From assembly GCA_903934875.1 (NCBI GenBank), contig CAIZPP010000089.1, positions 1 to 38,571 of the forward strand: a stretch of DNA of 38,571 nt, written 5' to 3'. The DNA is from an uncultured Methylococcaceae bacterium (GTDB lineage Bacteria; Pseudomonadota; Gammaproteobacteria; Methylococcales; Methylococcaceae). The notes under the pieces were generated by a model. The model was not told the origin of the DNA and made no database searches. It saw only the letters and a list, made by a program, of their open reading frames with translations. The translations under genes were made by a program, and so were the position numbers. Positions 1 through 8,260 of this stretch are shown in pieces (positions within the stretch are counted from its first letter, which is position 1; each line of letters opens with the position of its first letter).

Positions 1-130
1 CCGATGTTACGCAGTGCCGTTTGTTGGCTGTTGTAGGGCGGCCTTCAGGCCGCTAAACTAAGTTCGTTGCAATTAGGCAGGTCGAAGCGGCCTGAAGGCC
101 GCCCTACAAGTGTTCGCTGCGTAACATCAG
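1..130. repeat. Inverted-repeat element, family F2, copy 1
   Basis: A 130-bp element with outer ends CCGATGTTACGCAG and CTGCGTAACATCAG, which are inverted copies with one mismatch. Inside lies a second inverted pair built on TAGGGCGGCCTTCAGGCCGC. A nearly identical copy is at 15502-15632. There is no coding capacity, so this looks like a miniature inverted-repeat element. The window begins at its left end. Confidence 0.85.
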
Positions 131-138
131 TAACTTAA

Positions 139-169
139 CAAGTAACTCTTCGATATTAAAAACGCTGTA
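139..169 (-). repeat. F1 repeat end (CGCTGTA type) downstream of lgt
   Basis: A 31-bp unit starting CAAGTAACTC and ending ATTAAAAACGCTGTA. The same unit, in one or other orientation, recurs near 5623, 8048, 8200-8260, 15930 and 25430. Here only one end is visible, about 40 bp beyond the lgt stop codon and pointing toward it. Confidence 0.8.
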
Positions 170-210
170 TGACTATTTTACCCTAAAAATCAAGTGTTTT
201 GAGGGTGAAT

Positions 211-1017
211 TCACAGCATGGAGGCAGCCGTCTTAGCTAAATGCTTGGCACGCCATAGCAGATAAAAGCCCAACAGCACCGCAGGAATGCTCAACCACTG
301 GCCCATATTCAGCGCCGAACCGGTCTCGTAGATGGTTTGCTCTTCTTTAAAGAACTCCATGAAGAAGCGTGTGCCAAAGATGAAGATGAAGAATCGGCCA
401 AATAGATAGCCTTCGGGGCCGGCATTGCCGCCACGGCTAAGGTAATAGCGGAACTGTAGCAGGAAGGCCACAAGGTAACAAAAGGCTTCGTAAAGTTGCA
501 CCGGATGCCGTGGCAGCGGATCGACACGGGCAAAGACCACCCCCCAGGGAAGGCCGGTGGGTGTGCCGAGGATTTCCGAGTTGAAAAAATTGCCGATGCG
601 GATAAGACAGCCGGACAAAGGCACGGCCAGGCCGATGCGGTCGCAAACCCAAAGGAAAGTTTGGCCGGTGGCTTGCCGCGAGTACAGCCAGACACTGGCC
701 AATATCCCTATCACCGCGCCGTGGCTGGCCAAACCGCCTTCCCAAACGGCAAATATTTTTATGGGATGGCTTAAATAATAGTGTGGATTGTACAATAGCA
801 CATGGCCTAAACGGGCACCGACCACCGTACCGCCAATGACGTATAGCGCCAAGTCGTAAACATCATCTTGCGGATGCCCTTCCCGGCCAAATAGATAACG
901 GAAAAAAAGGATGCCGTAGACGAAGGTGGACGCAAAAAACAGCCCGTACCAGCGAATGCTGATCGGGTGGCCCCCTAGGGAAAATGCAAAAGCGACGGGT
1001 GAAATATCCCAAATCAT
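211..1017 (-). CDS. lgt: Phosphatidylglycerol--prolipoprotein diacylglyceryl transferase
   Basis: Lgt moves the diacylglyceryl group of phosphatidylglycerol onto the lipobox cysteine of prolipoproteins in the inner membrane, the first step of lipoprotein maturation. The 268-residue protein has the usual set of hydrophobic segments and the family signature RIGNFFNSEILGTPTGLPWG. It also has the conserved GGLASHGAVIG segment and a C-terminal FGTRFFMEFFKEEQ stretch. Length fits shorter family members. Its ATG overlaps the stop codon of the upstream membrane gene by 4 nt (ATGA), so the two are probably co-transcribed and translationally coupled. An F1 repeat end lies downstream. The OmpA-like lipoprotein at 6249 is a likely client. 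Confidence 0.97.
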   Translation of the reverse strand: MIWDISPVAFAFSLGGHPISIRWYGLFFASTFVYGILFFRYLFGREGHPQDDVYDLALYVIGGTVVGARLGHVLLYNPHYYLSHPIKIFAVWEGGLASHGAVIGILASVWLYSRQATGQTFLWVCDRIGLAVPLSGCLIRIGNFFNSEILGTPTGLPWGVVFARVDPLPRHPVQLYEAFCYLVAFLLQFRYYLSRGGNAGPEGYLFGRFFIFIFGTRFFMEFFKEEQTIYETGSALNMGQWLSIPAVLLGFYLLWRAKHLAKTAASML

Positions 1018-1547
1018 AGGTGTTCTTGTACGATAATGCCGGGAAGCACTACTTTGAGGTGGCTGAGGAAAAGGCGGGGGTGTGTAGGGGAAATCACCAG
1101 GGTCCGCGAAGGATATTTTAGCACTACCGCATGCTCCGGATTGGTTACGAATGCGCGATAACGCCCGAGTGTGGTGTTCATGAAAACGCCAGTGATCGAA
1201 AAAAGGCCGCCGTTGCCAATGATGCGAATTGACCGGCGCATGGCTGCAGGGTCATGCCAAGCATACCCAAGACCGCTCAGATTGATGCGGGTGCTCCAAA
1301 GCAGACGCTGCACATAGAGGTAGCGGGCATCAAGCCGGTAACCCGTGACGACGAACAGAAAGGCGAACACACAGATCAGAGGCGGTACGGCAATAAGAGC
1401 TGTGCCAAAGGCTTCGGCGTAGGGAACTTGTGTGCCGTAGGGGACAGCATGATAGGCAGCAAGCCCTAACCCGATCATCACGGCCAAACCGAGCATAGAT
1501 GCCGCTTTGAGTCCCTTGGACCAAGGCGCTGCTGTGAAGCTTTGCAT
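1014..1547 (-). CDS. Small membrane protein with PH-like domain
   Basis: A protein of 177 residues (186 if started at 1574). Two hydrophobic segments lie near the N-terminus, followed by a soluble region with the look of a bacterial PH-like domain (YRLDARYLYVQRLL, then a string of short beta strands). That assignment is by pattern only. I chose the ATG at 1547 because GGAGG lies about 12 nt before it; the ATG at 1574 has no visible ribosome binding site and sits exactly on the end of an F1 repeat. The stop overlaps the lgt start by 4 nt, suggesting one operon. The function is unknown; a membrane or envelope role is inferred from topology and from coupling to lgt. Confidence 0.7.
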   Translation of the reverse strand: MQSFTAAPWSKGLKAASMLGLAVMIGLGLAAYHAVPYGTQVPYAEAFGTALIAVPPLICVFAFLFVVTGYRLDARYLYVQRLLWSTRINLSGLGYAWHDPAAMRRSIRIIGNGGLFSITGVFMNTTLGRYRAFVTNPEHAVVLKYPSRTLVISPTHPRLFLSHLKVVLPGIIVQEHL

Positions 1548-1573
1548 TGCGAGCTTATTCCTCCGGGTGTGCA

Positions 1574-1592
1574 TACAGCGTTTTCAACATCA
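1574..1592 (+). repeat. F1 repeat end (TACAGCG type) upstream of the PH-like gene
   Basis: TACAGCGTTTTCAACATCA, identical to the ends at 5623 and 8048. On the minus strand it reads into CGCTGTATG, so the last repeat base overlaps a possible start codon of the gene at 1014. With the end at 139-169 it brackets the lgt transcription unit. Confidence 0.8.
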
Positions 1593-1718
1593 CACGTTAA
1601 GCGAACGTGTGCCGAAAAAATATTTATAATTTCTTTACCCCGCCTTCCCGAATATTAATACCCTTTTTACAGGACTAGATCAATAATGTAGCCGCTTTCA
1701 ACAACACAGGGTAAAACC

Positions 1719-2087
1719 ATGACTGACCGAAGTTACGTAGGCATTGACAGTACAGACAGCAAAGAATGGGTGGTCGTATTGTGTACCGATGGACAAGCCA
1801 TCGTTTCCCAACCCTTTAAAAACACTCCCACTGAACTTGCCGCCTTGGTGAATTTCATCACCGAACGTTGCGCCAGACCCAAAATCTGCCTGAAGCCATC
1901 GAATCCATCCGCAATCAAATTGATCAAATCCATAGGCGGCATTCCCGATGTCGAAGTCGTGCTGATGTCCACCGCTGGACTGAGGATGCATCAATCCTGG
2001 TTGCAAGGGAAATCCGCAGCGGCTTTTACCCATAATAACGCTTGCCAAGCATATCTGCTTGCCTTTTGTGCCCAACGAATGGTTTGA
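1719..2087 (+). pseudogene. Degenerate IS110-type transposase N-terminal domain
   Basis: The 122-residue ORF resembles only the N-terminal (DEDD, RuvC-like) part of IS110-family transposases. It begins YVGIDSTDSKEWVV, like the family's VGIDVSK..W.. start, and ends NACQAYLLAFCAQRM, like the DA..LA.FA segment. The first aspartate is present. The acidic residue usual in the second block is missing (ICLKPSNPSA), and the whole C-terminal serine domain is absent. It ends 45 nt before the kdpD ATG in the same direction. It is either a transposase remnant or a stand-alone domain kept for another role. Family assignment is moderate and rests on motif pattern alone. Confidence 0.45.
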
Positions 2088-2132
2088 TATCATCCGCGCA
2101 TTCCCGCGCAATGCGTGATAGTGAGAAAAACC

Positions 2133-4868
2133 ATGAACCCCGAACGCCCCGACCCTGACGAATTGCTCGCAAAGATTGAGCAGGAACAAGCCAAAGCCAA
2201 GCGCGGACGGTTGAAGATATTCTTCGGCTTTGCAGCCGGCGTGGGCAAAACCTACGCCATGTTGCTGGCGGCTCGGGAGCGGCGGGCTGAGAACATAGAT
2301 GTGATTGTCGGGCTTATCGAGACCCATGGGCGCAAAGAAACGGCGGAATTGTTGACAGGGCTTGATGTTTTGCCACGAAAGTCCATTGAATACCGGGGCA
2401 CCACCCTAAGCGAATTCGACCTTGATGCCACTCTCAAGCGCAAACCTTCCATTGTTCTTGTCGATGAAATGGCGCATACCAATGCGCCGGGGTCACGCCA
2501 CCCGAAGCGCTGGCAGGACATTGATGAGTTGCTTGAGGCCGGCATAGGTGTCTACACGACTCTCAATGTCCAGCATTTGGAAAGCCTCAATGATGATATA
2601 GGGCAAATTGCGGGTATCCGGGTCTGGGAGACGGTGCCTGACACAGTGTTCGAGGCGGCGGACGAGGTTGAATTGGTGGATTTGCCGCCTGACGAGTTAC
2701 TGGTCAGGCTCAAGGAGGGCAAGGTTTACCTTCCGCAGCAGGCCGAGGATGCCATCCGCCACTTCTTCCGCAAAGGCAACCTGATCGCCCTGCGGGAATT
2801 GGCATTGCGGCAGACCGCCAGCCAAGTTGACTCGCAGATGTTGGATTATCGGGAAGGCCATGCCATCCGGGAAATTTGGCCGGTCAGTGAGCGCATTTTG
2901 GTCTGCGTCGGCCCCAGTGAATTGGGTGAGCGTCTGGTTCGTGCCGGCAAGCGTTTCGCCGTCGGTTTGCGTGGTGAATGGATCGTCGCTTATATCGAAA
3001 CGCCCGAATTGCAAAGGTTGCCGGCGGAAAAGCGGGATGGCATTCTCCGCGTACTTCGCCTCGCGGAGCAGTTGGGGGCCGAGACGGTGACCCTGAGCGC
3101 CAACCAGATGAGTGAGGCCATCATCGATTTTTGCAATGATAGAAACATCACCAAAATCGTCATGGGCAAACCCAGCCGCCGGGGTTGGAAACGCTGGTTG
3201 CTGGGTTCAGTGGTGGATACGCTTATCAGCGAGGCGCACAACATCAATCTTTACCTATTGGGCAGCCCCCAGCCCGGCACAGTGCGCCACGAATCGGAAC
3301 TGACGCGCTATCGTAGAGGTTCGGAACCGGGGCTCAAGGAAATCCTCAGCAAACGCAAAAAAGGCTATTTCTGGGGCTATGTTTGGTCCATAGGCGTGAC
3401 CATAATCTGCTTGCTCCTCACCAGTCTGATGTTTGGGCATTTTGAATTGGCCAACTTGGTGATGGTCTTTCTGTTGGGTGTGGTCTTCATCGCTACGCGG
3501 TACGGGCGCGGCCCGTCGATAGTGGCCTCCGTACTTGGCGTGGCGATGGTGGATTATTTTTTTGTTGACCCGCAATACAGCTTTTCGGTTTCACACACAC
3601 AATATCTGGTGACGCTGATCGCGATGATGACGGTTGCCATGTTGATCAGCAATCTCATGGCAAATGTCAAATCCCAAGCCAAGGTTGCCTCGCACCGGGA
3701 GCGGCGGGCCACGGTCTTGTATGCCATGAGCAAGGAGCTTACCATGAGCCAAAGTGAAGATGAGATCATGCGCACCGCCGTACGCCATATCCATTCCGAA
3801 TTTGGCAGCCAAAATGTAATTCTGCTTCCCGACCAGACTGGCAGGGTGGTCCACCCGCAGGATAGAGGATTGCCGCAGTCTCTATACGGCAGTGATCTTA
3901 GCGTGGCACAATGGGTCATGGACCATAACGAAATGGCCGGCCACGGCACGAATACCCTAGCTGGTGCCGATGCGCTTTATTTACCCCTAAGCAGCCACGA
4001 AAAAGTTCTGGGGGTCCTGGCTTTAGTGCCGGTGAATTTGCGCCGGGTTTTTTTGCCCGAGCAACAAAAGCTGCTGGATACTTTCATTCGGCAAATTGCC
4101 CAAGCCATCACCCGTGTCAGATTGGCCGAACAGGCCAGGATCACACAGCTTCAAATGGAGACGGAGCAATTAAGGAATTCATTGCTTAGTTCCATCTCCC
4201 ATGATTTGCGCACCCCTTTGGCGACTATCGTCGGTTCTTCCAGCGCCTTGGCGGAAAACGACGGTTCGCTGACGCAGGAGGACCAGATCGAGCTGAGCAG
4301 CGCCATTTACGGTGAGGCCCAGCGCATGTCGAACCTGGTCAATAACATTCTCGACATGGCCCGACTGGATGCGGGCGCGGTGGAGTTGAACAAGCAATGG
4401 CATCCCTTGGAGGAAATCATCGGCACGGTGCTGACCGGTTTGCAAAAGCGCCTGGAAGGCCGCGAGGTGACGGTCAATATCCCTCCCGGAATCCCGATGC
4501 TTTATGCGGACTCGGTATTAATCGAACAGGTTTTGATCAATCTGCTGGAAAATGCATTGCGCTATACTCCCGAGGGGAGTCCCCTACAAATTTCTGTCGA
4601 GATAACCCCTTTCGCGGTGGAAGTGTTTGTCGCCGACCGGGGGCCGGGCATTCCGAAGGGAATGGAAACCAAGCTATTTGAAAAATTCTACCGCGTCCGC
4701 CAAGAAGCAGCCCAAAGCGGCGTGGGATTGGGCCTGGCTATTTGCAGGGCGATAGTCGAAGTCCACGGTGGCACTATCCAAGCGCAAAACCGCGCCAGCG
4801 GCGGAGCCATCTTCTCTTTCATGATTCCGGTGGAAAAGCAGCCCCCGCCGATGGAGCAGGAAGGATAA
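2133..4868 (+). CDS. kdpD: Osmosensitive K+ channel sensor histidine kinase
   Basis: KdpD senses potassium limitation and phosphorylates KdpE to induce the high-affinity K+ pump KdpFABC. The 911-residue protein has every expected part: the N-terminal KdpD domain (Walker A GFAAGVGKT at 32-40, then VETHGRK-type IETHGRKE), a Usp-like domain, a cluster of membrane helices around residues 420-510, a GAF-like region, and a kinase core. The core has the H box SSISHDLRTPLA (His near 690), the N box NLLENALRYTPEG and the G box ADRGPGIPKG. I chose ATG 2133 over GTG 2115 because MNPERPDPDELL aligns with the start of known KdpD. kdpFABC is not upstream; an IS110-like remnant is there instead. Confidence 0.96.
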   Translation: MNPERPDPDELLAKIEQEQAKAKRGRLKIFFGFAAGVGKTYAMLLAARERRAENIDVIVGLIETHGRKETAELLTGLDVLPRKSIEYRGTTLSEFDLDATLKRKPSIVLVDEMAHTNAPGSRHPKRWQDIDELLEAGIGVYTTLNVQHLESLNDDIGQIAGIRVWETVPDTVFEAADEVELVDLPPDELLVRLKEGKVYLPQQAEDAIRHFFRKGNLIALRELALRQTASQVDSQMLDYREGHAIREIWPVSERILVCVGPSELGERLVRAGKRFAVGLRGEWIVAYIETPELQRLPAEKRDGILRVLRLAEQLGAETVTLSANQMSEAIIDFCNDRNITKIVMGKPSRRGWKRWLLGSVVDTLISEAHNINLYLLGSPQPGTVRHESELTRYRRGSEPGLKEILSKRKKGYFWGYVWSIGVTIICLLLTSLMFGHFELANLVMVFLLGVVFIATRYGRGPSIVASVLGVAMVDYFFVDPQYSFSVSHTQYLVTLIAMMTVAMLISNLMANVKSQAKVASHRERRATVLYAMSKELTMSQSEDEIMRTAVRHIHSEFGSQNVILLPDQTGRVVHPQDRGLPQSLYGSDLSVAQWVMDHNEMAGHGTNTLAGADALYLPLSSHEKVLGVLALVPVNLRRVFLPEQQKLLDTFIRQIAQAITRVRLAEQARITQLQMETEQLRNSLLSSISHDLRTPLATIVGSSSALAENDGSLTQEDQIELSSAIYGEAQRMSNLVNNILDMARLDAGAVELNKQWHPLEEIIGTVLTGLQKRLEGREVTVNIPPGIPMLYADSVLIEQVLINLLENALRYTPEGSPLQISVEITPFAVEVFVADRGPGIPKGMETKLFEKFYRVRQEAAQSGVGLGLAICRAIVEVHGGTIQAQNRASGGAIFSFMIPVEKQPPPMEQEG

Positions 4869-4909
4869 TGACCACCACCACCCCTATCCTGTTGCGTTGC
4901 CATGGCTAA
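4868..4909 (+). CDS. Possible 13-residue leader ORF between kdpD and kdpE
   Basis: ATG at 4868 shares its A with the kdpD stop codon and is preceded by AGGAAGG, a good ribosome binding site. It reads MTTTTPILLRCHG and stops at 4907-4909, just past and out of frame with the kdpE ATG at 4902 (ATGGCTAA overlap). kdpE itself has no visible ribosome binding site. This suggests kdpE is translated by termination-reinitiation from the mini-ORF. It could also be chance. Confidence 0.35.
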   Translation: MTTTTPILLRCHG

Positions 4910-5597
4910 CCAAAAACCCGTTGTCGTAGTGATTGAGGATGACCCGCCAATCCGCCGGTTTTTGCGCACTGGACTCTCCACCCACGACTTTGTTGTCTTT
5001 GAGGCGGACAATGGGCGGCAAGGCATAGTGGAGGCCGGTGTCCGCAAGCCCGATCTCGTTATCCTTGATTTAGGGCTACCCGATATGGATGGCGTGGAGG
5101 TCGTCAAACTGATCAGGGAATGGTCGGCGATGCCCATCATCATCCTATCCGCCCGCAGTTCGGAACAAAGTAAAATCGAAGCTTTGGATGCTGGGGCGGA
5201 TGACTATCTGACCAAGCCGTTCGGATTGGGCGAATTGCTTGCCCGTACCCGTGTCGCGCTGCGCCGCTGGCTACGGGTGCCGGAACAGGACCCGTCGGGC
5301 ATTTTTACGACCGGAAACCTACAGGTCGATCTGCTGAACCGCTGGGTGCAAATTGACGGCAAGGAAGTGCATCTCACGCCGATTCAATACCGCCTGCTTT
5401 CCGTGCTCGTCCAAAATGCCGGCAAGGTGTTGACCCATCGCCAGATACTGAAGGATGTCTGGGGGCCTTCCCACGCCGAAAGTTCCCATTACCTTAGAAT
5501 TTACATGAGCCAGCTTCGCCAAAAGCTGGAAGAAGACCCTACCCAGCCCAAGTACTTGCTAACCGAGTCCGGGGTTGGGTACCGGTTGAGGGTATAG
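4902..5597 (+). CDS. kdpE: KDP operon response regulator
   Basis: A 231-residue OmpR/PhoB-type regulator that, when phosphorylated by KdpD, activates kdp transcription. The receiver domain shows the acidic pair E12-D13-D14, the phospho-acceptor D56 in VILDLGLPD, and K105 in YLTKPFG. The C-terminal winged helix carries LTPIQYRLLSVLVQNAGKVLTH and ends LTESGVGYRLRV. It follows kdpD after 33 nt in the same operon. The ATG at 4902 fits the family N-terminus, but the usual ribosome binding site is missing there; see the mini-ORF at 4868. Two F1 repeat ends begin 4 nt after the stop codon. Confidence 0.96.
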   Translation: MANQKPVVVVIEDDPPIRRFLRTGLSTHDFVVFEADNGRQGIVEAGVRKPDLVILDLGLPDMDGVEVVKLIREWSAMPIIILSARSSEQSKIEALDAGADDYLTKPFGLGELLARTRVALRRWLRVPEQDPSGIFTTGNLQVDLLNRWVQIDGKEVHLTPIQYRLLSVLVQNAGKVLTHRQILKDVWGPSHAESSHYLRIYMSQLRQKLEEDPTQPKYLLTESGVGYRLRV

Positions 5598-5601
5598 CGG
5601 C

Positions 5602-5620
5602 TACAGCGTTTTCGACATCA
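5602..5620 (+). repeat. F1 repeat end directly after kdpE
   Basis: TACAGCGTTTTCGACATCA, one base different from the standard end. It starts 4 nt after the kdpE stop codon and is followed after 2 nt by a second end in the same orientation (5623). A solitary extra end beside a complete element suggests repeated insertion or a deletion product. Confidence 0.75.
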
Positions 5621-5622
5621 AA

Positions 5623-5746
5623 TACAGCGTTTTCAACATCAATCGGTTACTTGATAAGGCTTATGGTTGTTGCTAGGTATTTTTTTTCAACCAAAGGTTG
5701 TTTGAATATTCATTTTTAGTTTGTTTTTAAAGATGAAAACGCTGTA
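5623..5746. repeat. F1 miniature inverted-repeat element, 124 bp
   Basis: A complete element with perfect 13-bp terminal inverted repeats, TACAGCGTTTTCA at the left and TGAAAACGCTGTA at the right. The inner DNA is AT-rich and includes a small inverted pair CAACCAAAGGTTG near 5689. It codes for nothing. The ends start and finish with TA, as in elements that duplicate a TA target; the mechanism is inferred. Confidence 0.85.
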
Positions 5747-5749
5747 CAT

Positions 5750-6248
5750 ACGCGCTCACAAACGCATGCCAAGCAATCGTTTTGGGAGCGGGCGGAAAGC
5801 CGTCATTTTGGCATGGATGCCGAAATCCAGGCCACGGACGGTAACCAATCATTTGCGAATTTCAGGCTGGTTCCCAAGCCCCAGCTTGCCCGTAGACTGT
5901 TCCTCGGGAAGCTGGAGCTTCAAAAAACGCATTCCCAAGCTGGGCGCTTTACCCAAAGTGCCGATGTTAGATAAAACGCCGTCATTCCGGTCATGGATGC
6001 CGGAATCCAGCGTCCAAGGATGGCAAGCTTGGGGCCACGATAAGCGCCCATGCACCTAATGACGCAATGCTGACGAGCAAAGGCCACCTAAGTCAAGCGT
6101 TTGCGTAACTGACAAGTTACCGTCCATGGCACTGGATTCCTGCATCCCTGCTGGAATGACGGCATTTTTGGCTCGGCGCGACTTGTGTAATTGATGAGAG
6201 CTCCTGCTTGGGAACCCATAACGATGGGAATTCCAGTAGGAAATACTA
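5750..6248. repeat. Gene-free stretch of dispersed repeats
   Basis: No credible gene. It holds three copies of a GTCATTCC-GG-ATGGATGCC-GGAATCCAG repeat (about 5800, 5978 and, inverted, 6131-6163), the last two forming a long inverted pair. It also holds fragments of a GGTTCCCAAGC-type repeat near 5868, 5936 and 6206 that match those at 25020-25140. This is typical of a repeat landing zone downstream of two convergent transcription units. Confidence 0.7.
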
Positions 6249-7352
6249 TCACTCCGCTGTGCGGCTTAACCTCACTTCGACCCTCCGGTTCAGGCTTTGG
6301 GATGCTTCGTCCGTTTCTTTAAACAGGGGTTGTCGTTTGCCCATGCCAAGCTCGGTCAATTTACCCTTCAAATCGGGGAATTTACTTTCCAGATAATGCT
6401 TTACGGCGGCGGCTCGTTTTTCGGAAAGGCGGTCATTGTATCCTTGGCTTCCGATGATATCGGTATGGCCAACCAGCACAGCGACTTGCTTTCTGTCTTG
6501 CAATTGCTGCTGCAAGAATTTGCCCAGTTCATCAGCCTGTTTCTGTCCTTCCGGCGTGAGTTCGGTGCGATTGACGGCAATAATGATGCGGATATCCAAG
6601 AATGTCTCGTCGTCAATAAAACATGTATTAGTGGGTTTCCGGTGCTCTCTGACTAATCCTCTAAAGGGTCGTAAATCGCCGATGCCTATGAAGCCCTCAC
6701 ATGAAAACCCCTGATCAAGGGCCCGCAACATCGCCCGCTCGTGTTCTATTTTATTGTCGGCTTGGAGTTTCTGTTCCATATACTCGACCGTCATGAGCGT
6801 TTGCGAAGCCAAAAGATGCTTGTAAGCGTCTTTGATCCAAGCCGGCGCTTGCTCTTTTGCCCCGGCTTTTTCCAGATAGGCTTGGGCTGTTGGATTGTCG
6901 GAGGCGGCAATATAGGCAAGCCCAAGGTTCCCATAAACCGCTTGTTGCTTGGCCGCATCGCTACCTGTTGCCAACAACGCTTGTTTGAAATTATCAATAG
7001 CCGAGGTGGTATTTCCGGCGTTTAGCAATTGTTTGCCCAAAGCAATAGACTGATCAAACGGCAGTTTTGGAGGGAGAGCAATATACTGGTCATACTCCTT
7101 GGGCTTAGGGATGCGTTTACAAGGCGGACCTTCTGGACATCCACCTCCCCTAGATGCAATGCTATCTGCGTTAGGTTTAGCCGTATCGGCAATCGGTGTT
7201 TTAGGGGTGCAGGAAACTGCTGCAATTAGCCAAGGAAGTATTAATGCCAATTGCAAATGAGCCTTGAACCTCGTCGAATTTAGGCGTTGTTCATTGTTGA
7301 GTCCATAGGTGCAGCCAAAATAATTATGGAGTGCGGCGACTCGTCGCCGCAT
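6249..7352 (-). CDS. OmpA-family outer-membrane lipoprotein with TPR-like repeats
   Basis: The C-terminal 120 residues form an OmpA/Pal peptidoglycan-binding domain (VLVGHTDIIGSQGYNDRLSE, then NRRVEVRL). Before it, a TPR-like helical region contains FDQSIALGKQLLNAGNTTSA and AVYGNLGLAYIAASDNP. A hydrophobic segment followed by AVSC gives a lipobox, so the mature protein should be anchored in the outer membrane and bind peptidoglycan. The start is uncertain: the ATG at 7352 lies in the loop of an inserted hairpin (7325-7388). The next in-frame option is a poor TTG, and an ATG at 7436 just after the upstream gene has a weak ribosome site but reads through the hairpin. It probably forms an operon with the gene at 7444. 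Confidence 0.8.
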   Translation of the reverse strand: MRRRVAALHNYFGCTYGLNNEQRLNSTRFKAHLQLALILPWLIAAVSCTPKTPIADTAKPNADSIASRGGGCPEGPPCKRIPKPKEYDQYIALPPKLPFDQSIALGKQLLNAGNTTSAIDNFKQALLATGSDAAKQQAVYGNLGLAYIAASDNPTAQAYLEKAGAKEQAPAWIKDAYKHLLASQTLMTVEYMEQKLQADNKIEHERAMLRALDQGFSCEGFIGIGDLRPFRGLVREHRKPTNTCFIDDETFLDIRIIIAVNRTELTPEGQKQADELGKFLQQQLQDRKQVAVLVGHTDIIGSQGYNDRLSEKRAAAVKHYLESKFPDLKGKLTELGMGKRQPLFKETDEASQSLNRRVEVRLSRTAE

Positions 7353-7388
7353 GACTTGAAAGACGGCGACGAGTCGCCGCACTCCATA
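7325..7388. repeat. Perfect 25-bp hairpin in the OmpA gene 5' region
   Basis: Arms at 7325-7349 and 7364-7388 are perfect reverse complements (core GGCGACTCGTCGCC), with a 14-nt loop. Weaker inverted similarity continues outside (CATTGTT...AACAATG), giving an element of about 120 bp. It sits where the signal peptide of the lipoprotein should begin and supplies or displaces its start. Confidence 0.85.
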
Positions 7389-7443
7389 GGATCCCCATTG
7401 GGCTGAACAATGACCGAGTAGTTTTAGGCTATTCATTCTATTC

Positions 7444-8034
7444 TCACGGTTTAGAACACCCGCGCCGGGCCGTTTCAACAAGCTCATGCCGTTCGGGGAG
7501 TTTTTCAAGCGCTAGCGAAACAGCTTGAAACTCAGCGAATGCGGTCTTTTGCTTTGCATTCTTCTGCATATCTTCGACGTACTTCCGCAATTCATCGTAC
7601 TCATAAGCTTCTATGATATAAGCACCAAAGAATTGGTTGATGATTTTAATATCCAATACGCCTTCATCTAGGTAAAAACCTAAATCATCAAAAAAATCCA
7701 GATATTGGTTGATTTCATCATGATCAAATTTGCCAGTTTTATTAAATCCGTTATAGAGCTTTTCACAAGATTCTATGCTTGTTCGAATGTCTTTAAATAA
7801 TATATTATCTTTGCCGTAAAAATCTTGAACAAGTTCCTTTCCCAAGTTAATCATCTCGATTTTCTTGGTGGTTTCAAGGTTGGTGGTGAAGGTGTAAAAA
7901 GCGATGGACTGCGACAGCAAAAACCCCAAAATACTCCCTATCAGGCCAACAAGCCAATTGTTTTTTATCGCGGCAATAGCGCCCAAAAACCTTCCTTGGC
8001 CTCTTCTTACACCTGTTTGTGGTTTTCTCGTCAT
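7444..8034 (-). CDS. Membrane-anchored protein of unknown function
   Basis: 196 residues: a basic N-terminus, one membrane helix (about residues 26-47, WLVGLIGSILGFLLSQSIAF), then a mostly helical, charged soluble domain. I recognise no family. The last residues (RHELVETARRGCSKP) look like a translation of the widespread GAGCTTGTCGAA-type repeat, so the natural C-terminus may have been altered. The stop lies 8 nt before one possible start of the OmpA-family gene, so the two are probably co-transcribed. The start codon is 14 bp from an F1 repeat end at 8048. The N-in topology would place the soluble part in the periplasm; this is inference. Confidence 0.65.
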   Translation of the reverse strand: MTRKPQTGVRRGQGRFLGAIAAIKNNWLVGLIGSILGFLLSQSIAFYTFTTNLETTKKIEMINLGKELVQDFYGKDNILFKDIRTSIESCEKLYNGFNKTGKFDHDEINQYLDFFDDLGFYLDEGVLDIKIINQFFGAYIIEAYEYDELRKYVEDMQKNAKQKTAFAEFQAVSLALEKLPERHELVETARRGCSKP

Positions 8035-8047
8035 AGTCTATTCAACT

Positions 8048-8260
8048 TACAGCGTTTTCAACATCAAAGAGTTACTTGTTGGGTTATATTATTTTGCAAA
8101 GCACAAACACACAGGATAGTTTGATTGAGTGTCCTTTATTTTTTTCTTTGTTAAGATTTCAAGTTAACTGAATATCTTGCCCTTTCATTCCAGCTATCAA
8201 GTAACTCTTTGATATTGAAAATGCTGTAACAAGTAACTATTTGATATTAAAAACGCTGTA
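8048..8260. repeat. F1 element with doubled right end
   Basis: The left end TACAGCGTTTTCAACATCA is at 8048. Right ends finish at 8228 (AAAATGCTGTA) and again at 8260 (AAAAACGCTGTA), each preceded by CAAGTAACT. About 105 bp from 8048 match, in reverse complement, the element at 15837-15958. The inner part beyond about 8155 has no match there. The right end runs 14 bp into the nickel transporter gene and provides its stop codon. Confidence 0.85.

Noticed and set aside
2115-2132. GTG start for kdpD
   Set aside because: The ATG at 2133 fits the known KdpD N-terminus; the six extra residues do not.
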